Shown here one piece after another: positions 19,128 through 28,024 of a stretch of DNA of 64,000 nt (the stretch's first letter is position 1; every line of letters starts with the position of its first letter). Source of the DNA: Agrobacterium vitis (lineage in GTDB: Bacteria > Pseudomonadota > Alphaproteobacteria > Rhizobiales > Rhizobiaceae); contig NZ_JACXXJ020000003.1 of assembly GCF_014926405.1 (NCBI RefSeq), forward strand, positions 355,001 through 419,000, read 5' to 3'. The translations under genes were made by a program, and so were the position numbers. The notes under the pieces were generated by a model, which was not told the origin of the DNA, searched no databases, and worked only from the letters and a program-made list of their open reading frames with translations.

Positions 19128-20021
19128 ATGTCCGCAAGTCTTCGCAAAGCAGAACCCGCAACCCTTTCTGCTCCACAATCGGTTGGCACTGTTGTCACCA
19201 TGGCGCGCCGTCCCACCCGCAGGCTCAACAGCCAACGCATCGGCGCAACTATGTTGCGCAATGTCGTGCCACCATTCGTCGTTCTCGCCATCCTGCTGGG
19301 CATCTGGCAGATCGCCTGTTCCCATGCCGGCGCGACCTTGCCGCCGCCAAGTCAGGTCTGGGAAGAGGCCCATGACCTGATCACGGCCCCGTTCTTCAAC
19401 AATGGGCCGCAGGATATCGGTCTTGGCCTGCGCGTTCTGGTGTCGCTGGAGCGGGTGGCAATCGGCTTCGGGCTGGCGGCCATTGTCGGCGTCTTTCTCG
19501 GTGCTGTGGTTGGCCAGAGCATCTGGGCCATGCGCGGCCTCGACCCGATCTTCCAGATCTTGCGCACCGTACCGCCGCTTGCCTGGTTGCCGCTATCGCT
19601 GGCGGCCTTCCAGAACTCCAATCCCTCGGCGATTTTCGTGATCTTCATCACCTCGATCTGGCCTGTGATCATCAACACCGCCGTTGGCGTGCGCAATATT
19701 CCCGACGACTACCGCAATGTGGCCCGGGTGCTGCGGCTCAACCCGCTGGAATTCTTCATTCGCATCATGGTGCCTGCCGCCGCCCCTTACATCTTTACCG
19801 GGCTTCGCATCGGCGTGGGCCTGTCGTGGCTTGCCATCGTTGCCGCTGAAATGCTGACCGGCGGCGTCGGCATCGGCTTCTTCATCTGGGATGCGTGGAA
19901 CTCCTCGCGGCTCTCCGACATCATCGTGGCGCTTGCCTATATCGGCGTGACCGGCTTTGTCCTCGACAAGCTCGTCGCTCTCCTTGGCAGTGTCATCACC
20001 CGTGGCACCGCGAAAAATTAG
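19128..20021 (+). CDS. nrtB: Nitrate ABC transporter permease
   Basis: About 297 residues with five to six hydrophobic segments (for example VPPFVVLAILLGIWQIACSH and the segment around LSWLAIVAAEMLTGG) and the permease coupling motif near NVARVLRLNPLEFFIRIMVP (EAA-like loop). It forms the membrane channel for nitrate uptake. I start at ATG 19128 with AGGAG seven bases before it; a GTG at 19101 overlapping the nrtA stop would add nine residues. Between nrtA and the ATPase gene in one operon. Confidence 0.9.
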   Translation: MSASLRKAEPATLSAPQSVGTVVTMARRPTRRLNSQRIGATMLRNVVPPFVVLAILLGIWQIACSHAGATLPPPSQVWEEAHDLITAPFFNNGPQDIGLGLRVLVSLERVAIGFGLAAIVGVFLGAVVGQSIWAMRGLDPIFQILRTVPPLAWLPLSLAAFQNSNPSAIFVIFITSIWPVIINTAVGVRNIPDDYRNVARVLRLNPLEFFIRIMVPAAAPYIFTGLRIGVGLSWLAIVAAEMLTGGVGIGFFIWDAWNSSRLSDIIVALAYIGVTGFVLDKLVALLGSVITRGTAKN

Positions 20022-20033
20022 AGGAAAATGGTT

Positions 20034-20831
20034 ATGAGCGCCTATCTCAAAATCGACCATATCGACAAAAGCTTCGAACGATCAGGCACAAAAACCGAGG
20101 TCTTGAAGGATGTCTCGCTGTCCATCGGCAAGGGTGAGTTCGTCTCGATTATCGGCCATTCCGGCTGCGGTAAGTCCACGCTGCTGAACCTGATTGCCGG
20201 GCTGACCCGCGTGACCGCAGGCGCGATCCTCCTGGAAAACACCGAGGTCAACGCGCCGGGGCCGGAACGGGCCGTGGTGTTTCAGAACCATTCCCTGCTG
20301 CCGTGGCTGACGGTGTATGAAAACGTCAATCTCGCCGTCTCCAAGGTGTTTGCGGGCCGCAAGACCAAGGCCGAAAAGCATGACTGGGTGATGCGCAATC
20401 TCGATCTCGTGCAGATGGGTCATGCAAAAGACAAGCGTCCCGCGGAAATTTCCGGCGGCATGAAACAGCGGGTCGGTATTGCCCGGGCGCTGGCCATGGA
20501 GCCGAAAATCCTGCTGCTGGACGAGCCGTTCGGGGCATTGGACGCGCTGACCCGTGCCCATTTGCAGGACGCCGTGATGGAAATCCATGCGCGTCTCGGC
20601 AATACGATGATCATGATTACCCATGATGTCGATGAGGCCGTGCTGCTCTCCGACCGGATCGTCATGATGACCAACGGCCCCGCCGCAAAGATCGGTGAAG
20701 TGCTTGATGTGCCGATCCCGCGCGTTCGTGACCGTATCGCATTGGCCGGAGACCGGACCTATCTCAAATCCCGCGAAGCCGTGTTGAAGTTCCTTTACGA
20801 ACGTCACCGCTTCGTCGAAGCCGCGGAGTAA
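20034..20831 (+). CDS. nrtC: Nitrate ABC transporter ATP-binding protein
   Basis: About 265 residues with Walker A GHSGCGKST, Q-loop FQNHSLLPW, signature ISGGMKQRVGIARAL, Walker B ILLLDEPFGALD and H-loop MITHDVDEA, typical of the NrtD/SsuB/TauB group. It powers nitrate import with NrtA and NrtB. Two in-frame ATGs lie at 20028 and 20034; GAGGA at 20021-20025 suits the second. It has the single-domain form rather than the cyanobacterial NrtC fusion. nirB follows after six bases. Confidence 0.9.
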   Translation: MSAYLKIDHIDKSFERSGTKTEVLKDVSLSIGKGEFVSIIGHSGCGKSTLLNLIAGLTRVTAGAILLENTEVNAPGPERAVVFQNHSLLPWLTVYENVNLAVSKVFAGRKTKAEKHDWVMRNLDLVQMGHAKDKRPAEISGGMKQRVGIARALAMEPKILLLDEPFGALDALTRAHLQDAVMEIHARLGNTMIMITHDVDEAVLLSDRIVMMTNGPAAKIGEVLDVPIPRVRDRIALAGDRTYLKSREAVLKFLYERHRFVEAAE

Positions 20832-20837
20832 GTCATC

Positions 20838-23285
20838 ATGGCGGAAAAACTGGTTATCATCGGCAATGGCATGGCGCCGGGCCGGATGCTGGAAGAGCTG
20901 TTTGAAAAAGCACCCGGCCTTTATGACGTCACCGTTTTCAATGCCGAGCCGCGCGTCAATTACGACCGCATCATGCTCTCGCCGGTGCTGTCGGGCGAAA
21001 AGGCCTATGAAGACATCATCATCCATAACGATCAATGGTATGAAACCCATGGCGTGACCCTGCATCGCGGTGCGAAAGTCTCCGGCGTCGACCGGCAGGC
21101 AAAAACTGTGACCTCGGAAAACGGCATCACCGCCGCCTATGACAAGCTGGTGATCGCCACCGGCTCCCTGCCCTTCATCATTCCGGTCCCCGGTCATCAA
21201 TTGCCCGGCGTGCTCGCCTATCGCGATCTCGATGATGTCGAAAAAATGCTGGAGATCAGCAAGGGCCAGGGCCGGGCCATCATCATCGGCGCGGGGCTGC
21301 TGGGGCTTGAAGCCGCCTATGGCTTGAAGCGCCAGGGCATGGAGGTCACCGTCATTCACTTGATGCCGACCATCATGGAGCGCCAGCTCGACCCCGCCGC
21401 CGCCTATCTTCTGGAAAAGGCGCTTTCCGAACGGGGCATCGAGATCATCACCAAGGCCAATACCAAGGCGATCCTCGGCACGGACAAAGTCGAAGGCATT
21501 GAGCTGGAAGACGGTCGGGTGATTGCGGGCGACATGGTGGTGATGGCGGTCGGTATCCGTCCAGCCTCGCAGTTGGCCAAGGATGCCGGGCTTGCCGTCA
21601 ATCGCGGCATTGTCGTTGATGACGGCATGCAGACGTCGGACGCTTCGATCTTTGCACTTGGCGAATGCGCCGAGCATCGCGGCATGTGCTATGGCTTGGT
21701 CGCGCCGCTCTATGAAAGCGCCCGGGTGCTGGCCGACCGGCTGACCGGCGGTCAGGCCGAATATCACGGCTCCGTCGTCAATACCAAGCTCAAGGTCACC
21801 GGCATCAATCTGTTTTCCGCCGGGGATTTTGCAGAAGCCCCGGACCGCGAAGAAATCGTGCTGCGCGATGCCTCATCCGGCATCTACAAGCGGTTGGTGC
21901 TGAAGGATAACCGCATTATCGGCGCCGTGCTTTACGGCGAAACCGGTGATGGCTCGTGGTTCTTCGATCTGATGAAGCGCGGCACAGACATTTCACAGAT
22001 GCGCGACACGCTTATTTTCGGCCAGTCCTACCAGGGGGGTACACCGCTGGACCCTATGGCGGCCGTTGCAGCCTTGCCGGATGATGCGGAAATCTGCGGC
22101 TGCAACGGCGTCTGCAAGGGCAAGATCGTCTCGACCATTACCAGCAAAGGCCTGACCTCGCTGGATGAGGTGCGCGCCCATACGAAAGCCTCCGCCTCCT
22201 GCGGCAATTGTACCGGCCTTGTCGAGCAGGTCATGGCGCTGACGCTGGGTGATGCCTATAACCCAAAGGCCGTCACGCCGATTTGCGCCTGCACCGACCT
22301 TGGTCATGACGACGTGCGCCGGTTGATCAAGGCCAAGGGGCTGAAGACCATTCCCGCCGTCATGCAGGAACTGGAATGGAAGAGTTCCTGCGGCTGCGCC
22401 AAATGCCGTCCGGCGCTCAACTATTACCTCGTCTGCGATTGGCCGGACGAATATGCCGACGACTACCAGTCGCGGTTCATCAATGAGCGGGTCCACGCCA
22501 ATATTCAGAAGGACGGCACCTATTCGGTCGTGCCACGCATGTGGGGCGGCGTTACCAATGCCGCCGAACTGCGCGCCATTGCCGATGTGGTCGATAAGTT
22601 CGAAATCCCTATGGTCAAGGTCACAGGCGGCCAGCGCATCGACCTTCTGGGCATCGAAAAGGAAGACCTGCCCGCCGTCTGGGCCGACCTTGGCAAGGCA
22701 GGTTTCGTCTCCGGCCAGGCCTATGCCAAGGGTCTACGCACCGTAAAGACCTGCGTCGGCTCCGACTGGTGCCGGTTCGGCACGCAGGATTCCACCGGGC
22801 TTGGCATCAAGATTGAAAAATTCATGTGGGGCTCCTGGACACCCGCCAAGTTGAAACTGGCCGTCTCCGGCTGTCCGCGCAACTGCGCTGAGGCGACCTG
22901 CAAGGATATCGGTGTCATCTGCGTTGATTCAGGATTTGAGATCCATTTTGCCGGAGCAGCCGGTCTCGACATCAAGGGCACCGATGTTCTAGGCCTGGTC
23001 AAAACCGAGGAAGAGGCGCTGGAGCATATCGTTGCGCTGACGCAGATGTACCGCGAACAGGGCCGCTATCTGGAGCGGATCTACAAATGGGCAAAACGCA
23101 TTGGCCATGACGAGGTCCGCCGCCAGATCATGGAGGATGAAACCAAGCGCAAGGCCTATTTCGAACGCTTCGTTTTCAGCCAGAAGTTTGCCCAGGTCGA
23201 TCCCTGGTCGGAGCGGGTCTCCGGCAAGGACAAGCATGAGTTCAAGCCGATGGCGACCATCGGTTACACCCAGGCAGCGGAGTGA
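20838..23285 (+). CDS. nirB: Assimilatory nitrite reductase large subunit
   Basis: 815 residues that reduce nitrite to ammonium with NAD(P)H. Order of domains: FAD/NAD-binding reductase (residues 1-400, IIGNGMAPGRM and IIIGAGLLGLEAAYGLKRQG), two BFD-like [2Fe-2S] segments (CGCNGVCKG...CGNC about 417-455; CACTD...CGCAKC about 482-520), and the sirohaem/[4Fe-4S] domain with TCVGSDWCRFG and CPRNCAEATCKDIG (about 637-695). Needs sirohaem from the cysG gene in the same operon. nirD starts four bases after the stop. Confidence 0.97.
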   Translation: MAEKLVIIGNGMAPGRMLEELFEKAPGLYDVTVFNAEPRVNYDRIMLSPVLSGEKAYEDIIIHNDQWYETHGVTLHRGAKVSGVDRQAKTVTSENGITAAYDKLVIATGSLPFIIPVPGHQLPGVLAYRDLDDVEKMLEISKGQGRAIIIGAGLLGLEAAYGLKRQGMEVTVIHLMPTIMERQLDPAAAYLLEKALSERGIEIITKANTKAILGTDKVEGIELEDGRVIAGDMVVMAVGIRPASQLAKDAGLAVNRGIVVDDGMQTSDASIFALGECAEHRGMCYGLVAPLYESARVLADRLTGGQAEYHGSVVNTKLKVTGINLFSAGDFAEAPDREEIVLRDASSGIYKRLVLKDNRIIGAVLYGETGDGSWFFDLMKRGTDISQMRDTLIFGQSYQGGTPLDPMAAVAALPDDAEICGCNGVCKGKIVSTITSKGLTSLDEVRAHTKASASCGNCTGLVEQVMALTLGDAYNPKAVTPICACTDLGHDDVRRLIKAKGLKTIPAVMQELEWKSSCGCAKCRPALNYYLVCDWPDEYADDYQSRFINERVHANIQKDGTYSVVPRMWGGVTNAAELRAIADVVDKFEIPMVKVTGGQRIDLLGIEKEDLPAVWADLGKAGFVSGQAYAKGLRTVKTCVGSDWCRFGTQDSTGLGIKIEKFMWGSWTPAKLKLAVSGCPRNCAEATCKDIGVICVDSGFEIHFAGAAGLDIKGTDVLGLVKTEEEALEHIVALTQMYREQGRYLERIYKWAKRIGHDEVRRQIMEDETKRKAYFERFVFSQKFAQVDPWSERVSGKDKHEFKPMATIGYTQAAE

Positions 23286-23289
23286 GATC

Positions 23290-23625
23290 ATGGATCAGAA
23301 CTGGACCTCTATCGGCCATATCGATGACATTCCGCTGCGCGGCGCGCGCTGCGTAAAAACCCCTCAGGGCAAGATCGCGGTGTTTCGCACCGCCGAAAAC
23401 GAGGTCTTCGCCATCGAGGACCATTGCCCACACAAGGGTGGGCCGCTCAGCCAGGGCATCGTCCACGGCAAGGCGGTCACCTGCCCGCTGCACAATTGGG
23501 TTATTTCGCTGGAAAGCGGCAAGGCGCTGGGTGCCGATGAAGGGGCCGTGCGCACGATTGCGGTGCGCAATGTCGAGGGCGTGCTCTCGATTGCCATGGA
23601 AAGCCTGTTGCAGGCGGCGGAGTGA
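23290..23625 (+). CDS. nirD: Nitrite reductase small subunit NirD
   Basis: 111 residues with a Rieske fold. The ligands CPH (DHCPHKGGPLSQG) and CPLH (VTCPLHNW) are present, so this NirD probably carries a [2Fe-2S] cluster, unlike the cluster-free E. coli form. ATG at 23290 directly after the nirB stop; the longer open frame upstream lies in nirB and is not used. It supports electron transfer in the NirB complex. Confidence 0.93.
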   Translation: MDQNWTSIGHIDDIPLRGARCVKTPQGKIAVFRTAENEVFAIEDHCPHKGGPLSQGIVHGKAVTCPLHNWVISLESGKALGADEGAVRTIAVRNVEGVLSIAMESLLQAAE

Positions 23626-23630
23626 GCATC

Positions 23631-26303
23631 ATGTCCGGCGAGACGAAAACCACCTGCCCCTATTGCGGCGTCGGCTGCGGCGTGATTGCCAAGGTCGAGG
23701 ACACCAAGGTTAAGGACAATGGTGCCGTCAGCATCAAGGGCGACCCGGATCATCCGGCCAATTTTGGCCGGCTCTGTTCCAAGGGCTCGGCGCTGGGTGA
23801 AACGCTGGATCTGGATGGCCGGGCGCTCACTCCGACCGTTTACGGTGAGCACCAGACCTGGGATGTGGCACTCGATCTCGTGGCCGAGAGGTTTTCCCGC
23901 AGCATTGCCGAGCACGGACCGGATTCGGTCGCCTTCTATCTCTCCGGCCAATTGCTGACCGAGGATTATTACGTCGCCAACAAACTGATGAAAGGTTTTA
24001 TCGGCTCGGCCAATATTGACACGAATTCCCGTCTCTGCATGGCCTCCTCAGTCGCGGGCCATAAGCGCGCCTTCGGCTCCGATACCGTTCCCGGCACCTA
24101 CCGAGACCTGGAATTGGCCGATCTCATCGTGCTGGTCGGCTCCAATATGGGCTGGTGCCATCCGGTGCTCTATCAGCGGATTGCTGCGGAAAAGGCCAAG
24201 CGCCCCGGCCTGAAAGTGGTGGTGATCGATCCGCGCCGCACAGCAACCTCAGACATTGCCGACCTGCATCTTTCCATCCGCCCGGATGGCGATGTGGCAC
24301 TGTTCAACGGCTTGTTGGTGCATCTGGTCGAAAACCGCAGCATCGACCAATCCTACATTGCCACCCATACGAATGGCTTTGCGGACGCGTTTGCCGCCGC
24401 TGCCGGTCAATCGCTTGGCGATTTGATGGAGAAGACCGGCCTGCCCGCCATGCAGTTGCGGCAGTTTTTCCAGCTGTTTGCCGCAACGGAAAAAACCGTG
24501 ACCTGCTACAGTCAGGGCGTCAACCAGTCGTCGCTTGGCACGGACAAAGTCAATGCGATCATCAACTGCCATCTGGCCACGGGCCGAATCGGCAGGCCCG
24601 GCATGGGGCCGTTTTCGCTGACCGGCCAACCGAATGCCATGGGCGGACGAGAGGTCGGCGGCCTCGCCAACATGTTGGCCGCCCATATGGAGCTGGGCAA
24701 TCCCACAGATCGGGATCGCGTGCAGCGGTTCTGGGCCTCGCCTGCCATGGCCGACAAGCCGGGTCTGAAGGCCGTGGACATGTTCAAGGCGGTGGCCGAT
24801 GGCCAGATCAAGGCGCTGTGGATCATGTCCACCAATCCTGTCGTCTCCATGCCCCATGCCGATGCCGTCAAGGCGGCGATTGCCGCCTGCCCCTTTGTTG
24901 TTGTCTCCGACATGCAGGCCGATACCGATACGGCAAAGCTGGCGCATGTGCTGCTGCCAGCCGCTGGCTGGGGTGAAAAAACAGGCACCGTCACCAATTC
25001 CGAACGGCGAATTTCCCGCCAGCGAGCCTTCAAACCGGCCCCCGGCGAGGCGAAGGCTGATTGGTGGCAGATGGCGGAAATTGGCCGCCGGATGGGTTTT
25101 GGCCGCGCCTTTGCCTATCAGTCGCCCGCTGAAATCTTTGCTGAACATGCCGCCCTATCGGGTTTTGAAAACGACGGCACCCGCGATTTCGATATCGGCG
25201 CTTACGGCGCGATTACTGAGGCAGATTATCAGGCGCTTGCCCCCTTCCGATGGCCCCAGAGACAGGGAGAGCCTGCGGCGGAAAGCCGGTTTTTCGCCAA
25301 TGGCGGCTTTTATCATCCCGATGGCAAAGCCCGTTTCATTGCCTGCGAAACTGCAATACCGGATAGGGCAAGCCAGGATTTTCCCCTCTCCCTCAATACC
25401 GGGCGGGTGCGCGATCATTGGCATACGATGACGCGGACGGCAAAAAGCGCGAGGCTGTCGGCGCATCTGGCCGAACCTTTCGCGGAAATCCACCCGCTGG
25501 ACGCCGCCAATCTCGGCATCGCCGATGCGGCCTTGGTGGAGATTTCCAGCGAGACCGGCAGCCGGGTGATCGTCCGTGCGCTTTTGACCAGCCGCCAAAG
25601 CCGGGGTGCCATTTTCGTGCCCATGCACTGGACCGACGAAACCGCCTCACTGGCCCGCATCGATAGCCTCGTACCCTCCTTGGTAGACCCGGTTTCGGGG
25701 CAGCCAGCGCTGAAACATGTGGGTGTTGCGGCACAGCCCTATGCGGCAAAGGCCTATGGTTTTGCCGTATCAGCTCATAAGCCGCAGGCGCTGGACGCAT
25801 CCTATTGGGCTTTGGCCAAGGCCGAGCATGGCTGGCGGCTGGAGCTGGCTTTCGAGCATGGCTGCGATTGGGAAAATTGGGCGAGAACCGCGCTTGCCGT
25901 ACCCGCCACCGCAGAGATGATCGGCTATAGCGACCATGCCAGTGGCGATGTCAGACTGGCATTTTTTGACGCAGGCAGGCTTTGCGCCGCGCTGTTCATG
26001 GCAAGCCAACCGGTTGCGGTGTCGCGCAATTGGGCCAGCGCCCGGCTTGACGACGACTTTACCGATCGCCGCACCCGGCTGGCGCTGATTGCCGGGCGGC
26101 CCGGCGCTGGCCATATCGATCCGGGGGCAATTGTCTGTTCGTGTTTCTCCGTGGGGATCAACCAGATCACCAACGCTGTCAGGGGCGGTTGCGGCTCGGT
26201 CGAAGCCGTCGGCCAGACCCTGTCAGCCGGAACCAATTGCGGCTCCTGCCGCGCCGAAATCAGGAGGATTATCGATGCCGTTCAAATCCTTGCCGCAGAA
26301 TAA
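23631..26303 (+). CDS. nasA: Assimilatory nitrate reductase catalytic subunit NasA
   Basis: 890-residue molybdopterin bis-MGD enzyme reducing nitrate to nitrite in the cytoplasm. [4Fe-4S] ligands C9-x2-C12-x3-C16 and C49 (CPYCGVGC...RLC) are present, as is the probable molybdenum cysteine in NSRLCMASSV. The C-terminus carries a BFD-like [2Fe-2S] domain (VCSCFSVGI...GTNCGSC), as in Klebsiella NasA. The ATG at 23631 is chosen over the GTG at 23622, which overlaps nirD. Its last 29 bases overlap the start of cysG. Confidence 0.95.
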   Translation: MSGETKTTCPYCGVGCGVIAKVEDTKVKDNGAVSIKGDPDHPANFGRLCSKGSALGETLDLDGRALTPTVYGEHQTWDVALDLVAERFSRSIAEHGPDSVAFYLSGQLLTEDYYVANKLMKGFIGSANIDTNSRLCMASSVAGHKRAFGSDTVPGTYRDLELADLIVLVGSNMGWCHPVLYQRIAAEKAKRPGLKVVVIDPRRTATSDIADLHLSIRPDGDVALFNGLLVHLVENRSIDQSYIATHTNGFADAFAAAAGQSLGDLMEKTGLPAMQLRQFFQLFAATEKTVTCYSQGVNQSSLGTDKVNAIINCHLATGRIGRPGMGPFSLTGQPNAMGGREVGGLANMLAAHMELGNPTDRDRVQRFWASPAMADKPGLKAVDMFKAVADGQIKALWIMSTNPVVSMPHADAVKAAIAACPFVVVSDMQADTDTAKLAHVLLPAAGWGEKTGTVTNSERRISRQRAFKPAPGEAKADWWQMAEIGRRMGFGRAFAYQSPAEIFAEHAALSGFENDGTRDFDIGAYGAITEADYQALAPFRWPQRQGEPAAESRFFANGGFYHPDGKARFIACETAIPDRASQDFPLSLNTGRVRDHWHTMTRTAKSARLSAHLAEPFAEIHPLDAANLGIADAALVEISSETGSRVIVRALLTSRQSRGAIFVPMHWTDETASLARIDSLVPSLVDPVSGQPALKHVGVAAQPYAAKAYGFAVSAHKPQALDASYWALAKAEHGWRLELAFEHGCDWENWARTALAVPATAEMIGYSDHASGDVRLAFFDAGRLCAALFMASQPVAVSRNWASARLDDDFTDRRTRLALIAGRPGAGHIDPGAIVCSCFSVGINQITNAVRGGCGSVEAVGQTLSAGTNCGSCRAEIRRIIDAVQILAAE

Positions 26304-27756
26304 CTCCCGCCGCCCGGAACGGGTCGCGCCGCTCGCAAAACTGCCGGTGTTCTGGGCGCTCGAGGGCAAGCGCGTCATCATCGCCGGTGGTTCGGATGGT
26401 GCCGCCTGGAAGGCGGAATTGCTGGCTGCGTGTGGCGCTGATGTAGAGGTGTTCTGCGCAGAAGACGAATTGTCCGATACCTTCCGCGCCCTCCTTGAAG
26501 AGCAGGACCGCATGGTCCTTCATTCCCATTGCTGGCATATCGGCATTTTTGAAAACGCCGCCTTGGCGCTTGCCGATTGCGAGACGGAGGACGAGGCCAA
26601 GGCGTTCTATTGCGCAGCAAAAGCGGCGGGCGTGCCGGTCAATGTCATCGACAAGCCCGCCTATTGCCAATTCCAGTTCGGCTCCATCGTCAACCGCTCG
26701 CCGGTCGTGGTGGCGATTTCCACCGATGGCGCGGCACCAATCCTCGGGCAGGCGATACGGCGGCGAATCGAAACCCTGCTGCCCCCTGCCCTCAAACCAT
26801 GGGCAGAACTGGCGCAAGCGATCCGTGGCCGGATCAATGAAAAGCTGGCACCCGGCGCACCGCGCCGCGCCTTCTGGGAGCGGTTCGTGGACCGCGCCTT
26901 TGCCGGCAATGCACCACCGCAGGACAATGAGGAGGATTTGCTGCTGAACGAGACCGCCAGGCTCGCGAACGCCCCGGCACTTGGGCGGGTCACACTGGTC
27001 GGCGCGGGGCCGGGCGATGCGGAGCTATTGACCCTGAAAGCCGTACGGGCGCTGCAAGCCGCCGATGTCATCCTGTTTGACGATCTGGTCTCCCCTGACG
27101 TTCTCGAACTTGCCCGCCGTGAAGCCAAACGCATGCTGGTTGGCAAGCGTGGCGGGCGGGAAAGCTGCAAGCAAGACGATATCAACGAGATGATGGTGCG
27201 GTTTGCCAAGGCTGGCAAACGTGTGGTGCGGCTGAAATCCGGCGATCCGATGATTTTCGGGCGGGCAGGCGAGGAAATCGCCCGACTGGCGGATGAGGGC
27301 ATTGCCGTGGATGTCGTACCCGGCATCACCTCAGCCAGCGCCATGGCGGCGGCGCTTGGCATTTCGCTCACCCACCGCGATCATGCGCAATCGCTGCGAT
27401 TGGTGACGGGCCATTCCCGGCATGGCGACCTGCCGGAAAGCCTCAACTGGCGCGATATGGCCGATCCATCCGTCACGACAATCTTCTACATGGGCGGCCG
27501 GATGGCAGGCCGGATTGCCGAAAATCTGATGGCCGCCGGCATGGCTTCCAACACGCAAGCGGTGGCGATGACCTCGATCAGCCGTGCTGAACAGACAAAC
27601 TGGCGTGGAACGGTCGGGGATCTGGCCGATGCGGTTGCCACACTTGGCGTCAGCAACCCTATCCTCATCGGCGTCGGCACCGCCTTTGCCCAGCAAGGCA
27701 CAGCGATGCCGTGTGCTTTCCCCAAGCAGGCAGAACAACAAATGGCGGCCTATTGA
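26275..27756 (+). CDS. cysG: Sirohaem synthase CysG
   Basis: 493 residues joining precorrin-2 dehydrogenase/ferrochelatase (residues 20-220; PVFWALEGKRVIIAGGSDGA, CQFQFGSIVNRSPVVVAIST) to uroporphyrinogen III methyltransferase (about 237-480; GRVTLVGAGPGDAELLTLKA, VVRLKSGDPMIFGRAGEE, VVPGITSASA). It makes the sirohaem needed by NirB. The ATG at 26275 has AGGAGG (26262-26267) seven bases before it, within the nasA coding end. Last gene of the operon; a strong terminator hairpin starts 21 bases after its stop. Confidence 0.96.
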   Translation: MPFKSLPQNNSRRPERVAPLAKLPVFWALEGKRVIIAGGSDGAAWKAELLAACGADVEVFCAEDELSDTFRALLEEQDRMVLHSHCWHIGIFENAALALADCETEDEAKAFYCAAKAAGVPVNVIDKPAYCQFQFGSIVNRSPVVVAISTDGAAPILGQAIRRRIETLLPPALKPWAELAQAIRGRINEKLAPGAPRRAFWERFVDRAFAGNAPPQDNEEDLLLNETARLANAPALGRVTLVGAGPGDAELLTLKAVRALQAADVILFDDLVSPDVLELARREAKRMLVGKRGGRESCKQDDINEMMVRFAKAGKRVVRLKSGDPMIFGRAGEEIARLADEGIAVDVVPGITSASAMAAALGISLTHRDHAQSLRLVTGHSRHGDLPESLNWRDMADPSVTTIFYMGGRMAGRIAENLMAAGMASNTQAVAMTSISRAEQTNWRGTVGDLADAVATLGVSNPILIGVGTAFAQQGTAMPCAFPKQAEQQMAAY

Positions 27757-27764
27757 AAGAAAAC

Positions 27765-27935
27765 ACCTCCAAAAACGAAAAGCCTGCCGCGGGAGGAGGT
27801 GCGGCAGGCTTTTCGAAAAGAACCGAACGACGGCTGGGAGGAGGAATGCCGTCATTCCGACGGGCCGCTCTGGGAGGAGGAGAAGCTGGCCCGGTATATC
27901 GAAGCTCAGCGGGAGGAGGATGCATCGCTTCGATG
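27765..27935 (-). ncRNA. Tandem 'cuckoo'/CcsR-like small RNA array
   Basis: On the minus strand four successive hairpins each display CCTCCTCCC in the loop: stems 27898-27934 (ATCGAAGC/GCTTCGAT), 27861-27893 (CGGGCC/GGCCCG), 27829-27853 (GACGGC/GCCGTC) and the terminator 27778-27813. The stem sequences differ while the loops are identical, with spacing of 36-45 bases. This is the pattern of the alphaproteobacterial cuckoo RNA family (CcsR in Rhodobacter), where each RNA has two hairpins with this anti-Shine-Dalgarno-like loop; four loops would mean two units. The third hairpin has a competing fold (GGAATG/CATTCC). The gene lies between cysG and the SulP gene. Family assignment is from pattern knowledge; ends are inferred from promoter and terminator. 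Confidence 0.75.
27778..27813. terminator. Strong bidirectional terminator hairpin (cysG end / sRNA end)
   Basis: AAAAGCCTGCCGC (27778-27790) and GCGGCAGGCTTTT (27801-27813) form a 13-bp stem with a ten-base loop. On the plus strand it ends the nitrate operon; on the minus strand it is followed by TTTTCGTTTTT and ends the small-RNA array. Confidence 0.85.
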
Positions 27936-27941
27936 AAAAGA

Positions 27942-27970
27942 GTTATACCTGATTTTCGCACATTTTCGAG
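27942..27970 (-). promoter_or_regulatory. Candidate promoter of the sRNA array, RpoH-like -35
   Basis: On the minus strand CTCGAA (27970-27965), a 17-base spacer and TATAAC (27947-27942) precede the first hairpin by about seven bases, which would place +1 near 27935. CTCGAA is one base from the CTTGAA of rhizobial RpoH promoters. The remaining bases to 28024 show nothing else. Confidence 0.55.
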
Positions 27971-28024
27971 GCAGATTTTCGCACGCCAGCCATGCGCTAT
28001 GCGCGTAGCGAATTGCTCGAACCG

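Noticed and set aside
20082..21767. 561-codon minus-strand open frame opposite nrtC/nirB
   Set aside because: Long only because GC-rich codons leave few stops on the other strand; rich in His/Asp/Gly, no family resemblance, and the sense genes are certain.
27791..27919. Four GGGAGGAGG copies read as ribosome sites or simple repeat
   Set aside because: No start codons follow in open frames, and each copy lies in the loop of a distinct hairpin, which fits the minus-strand sRNA array better.
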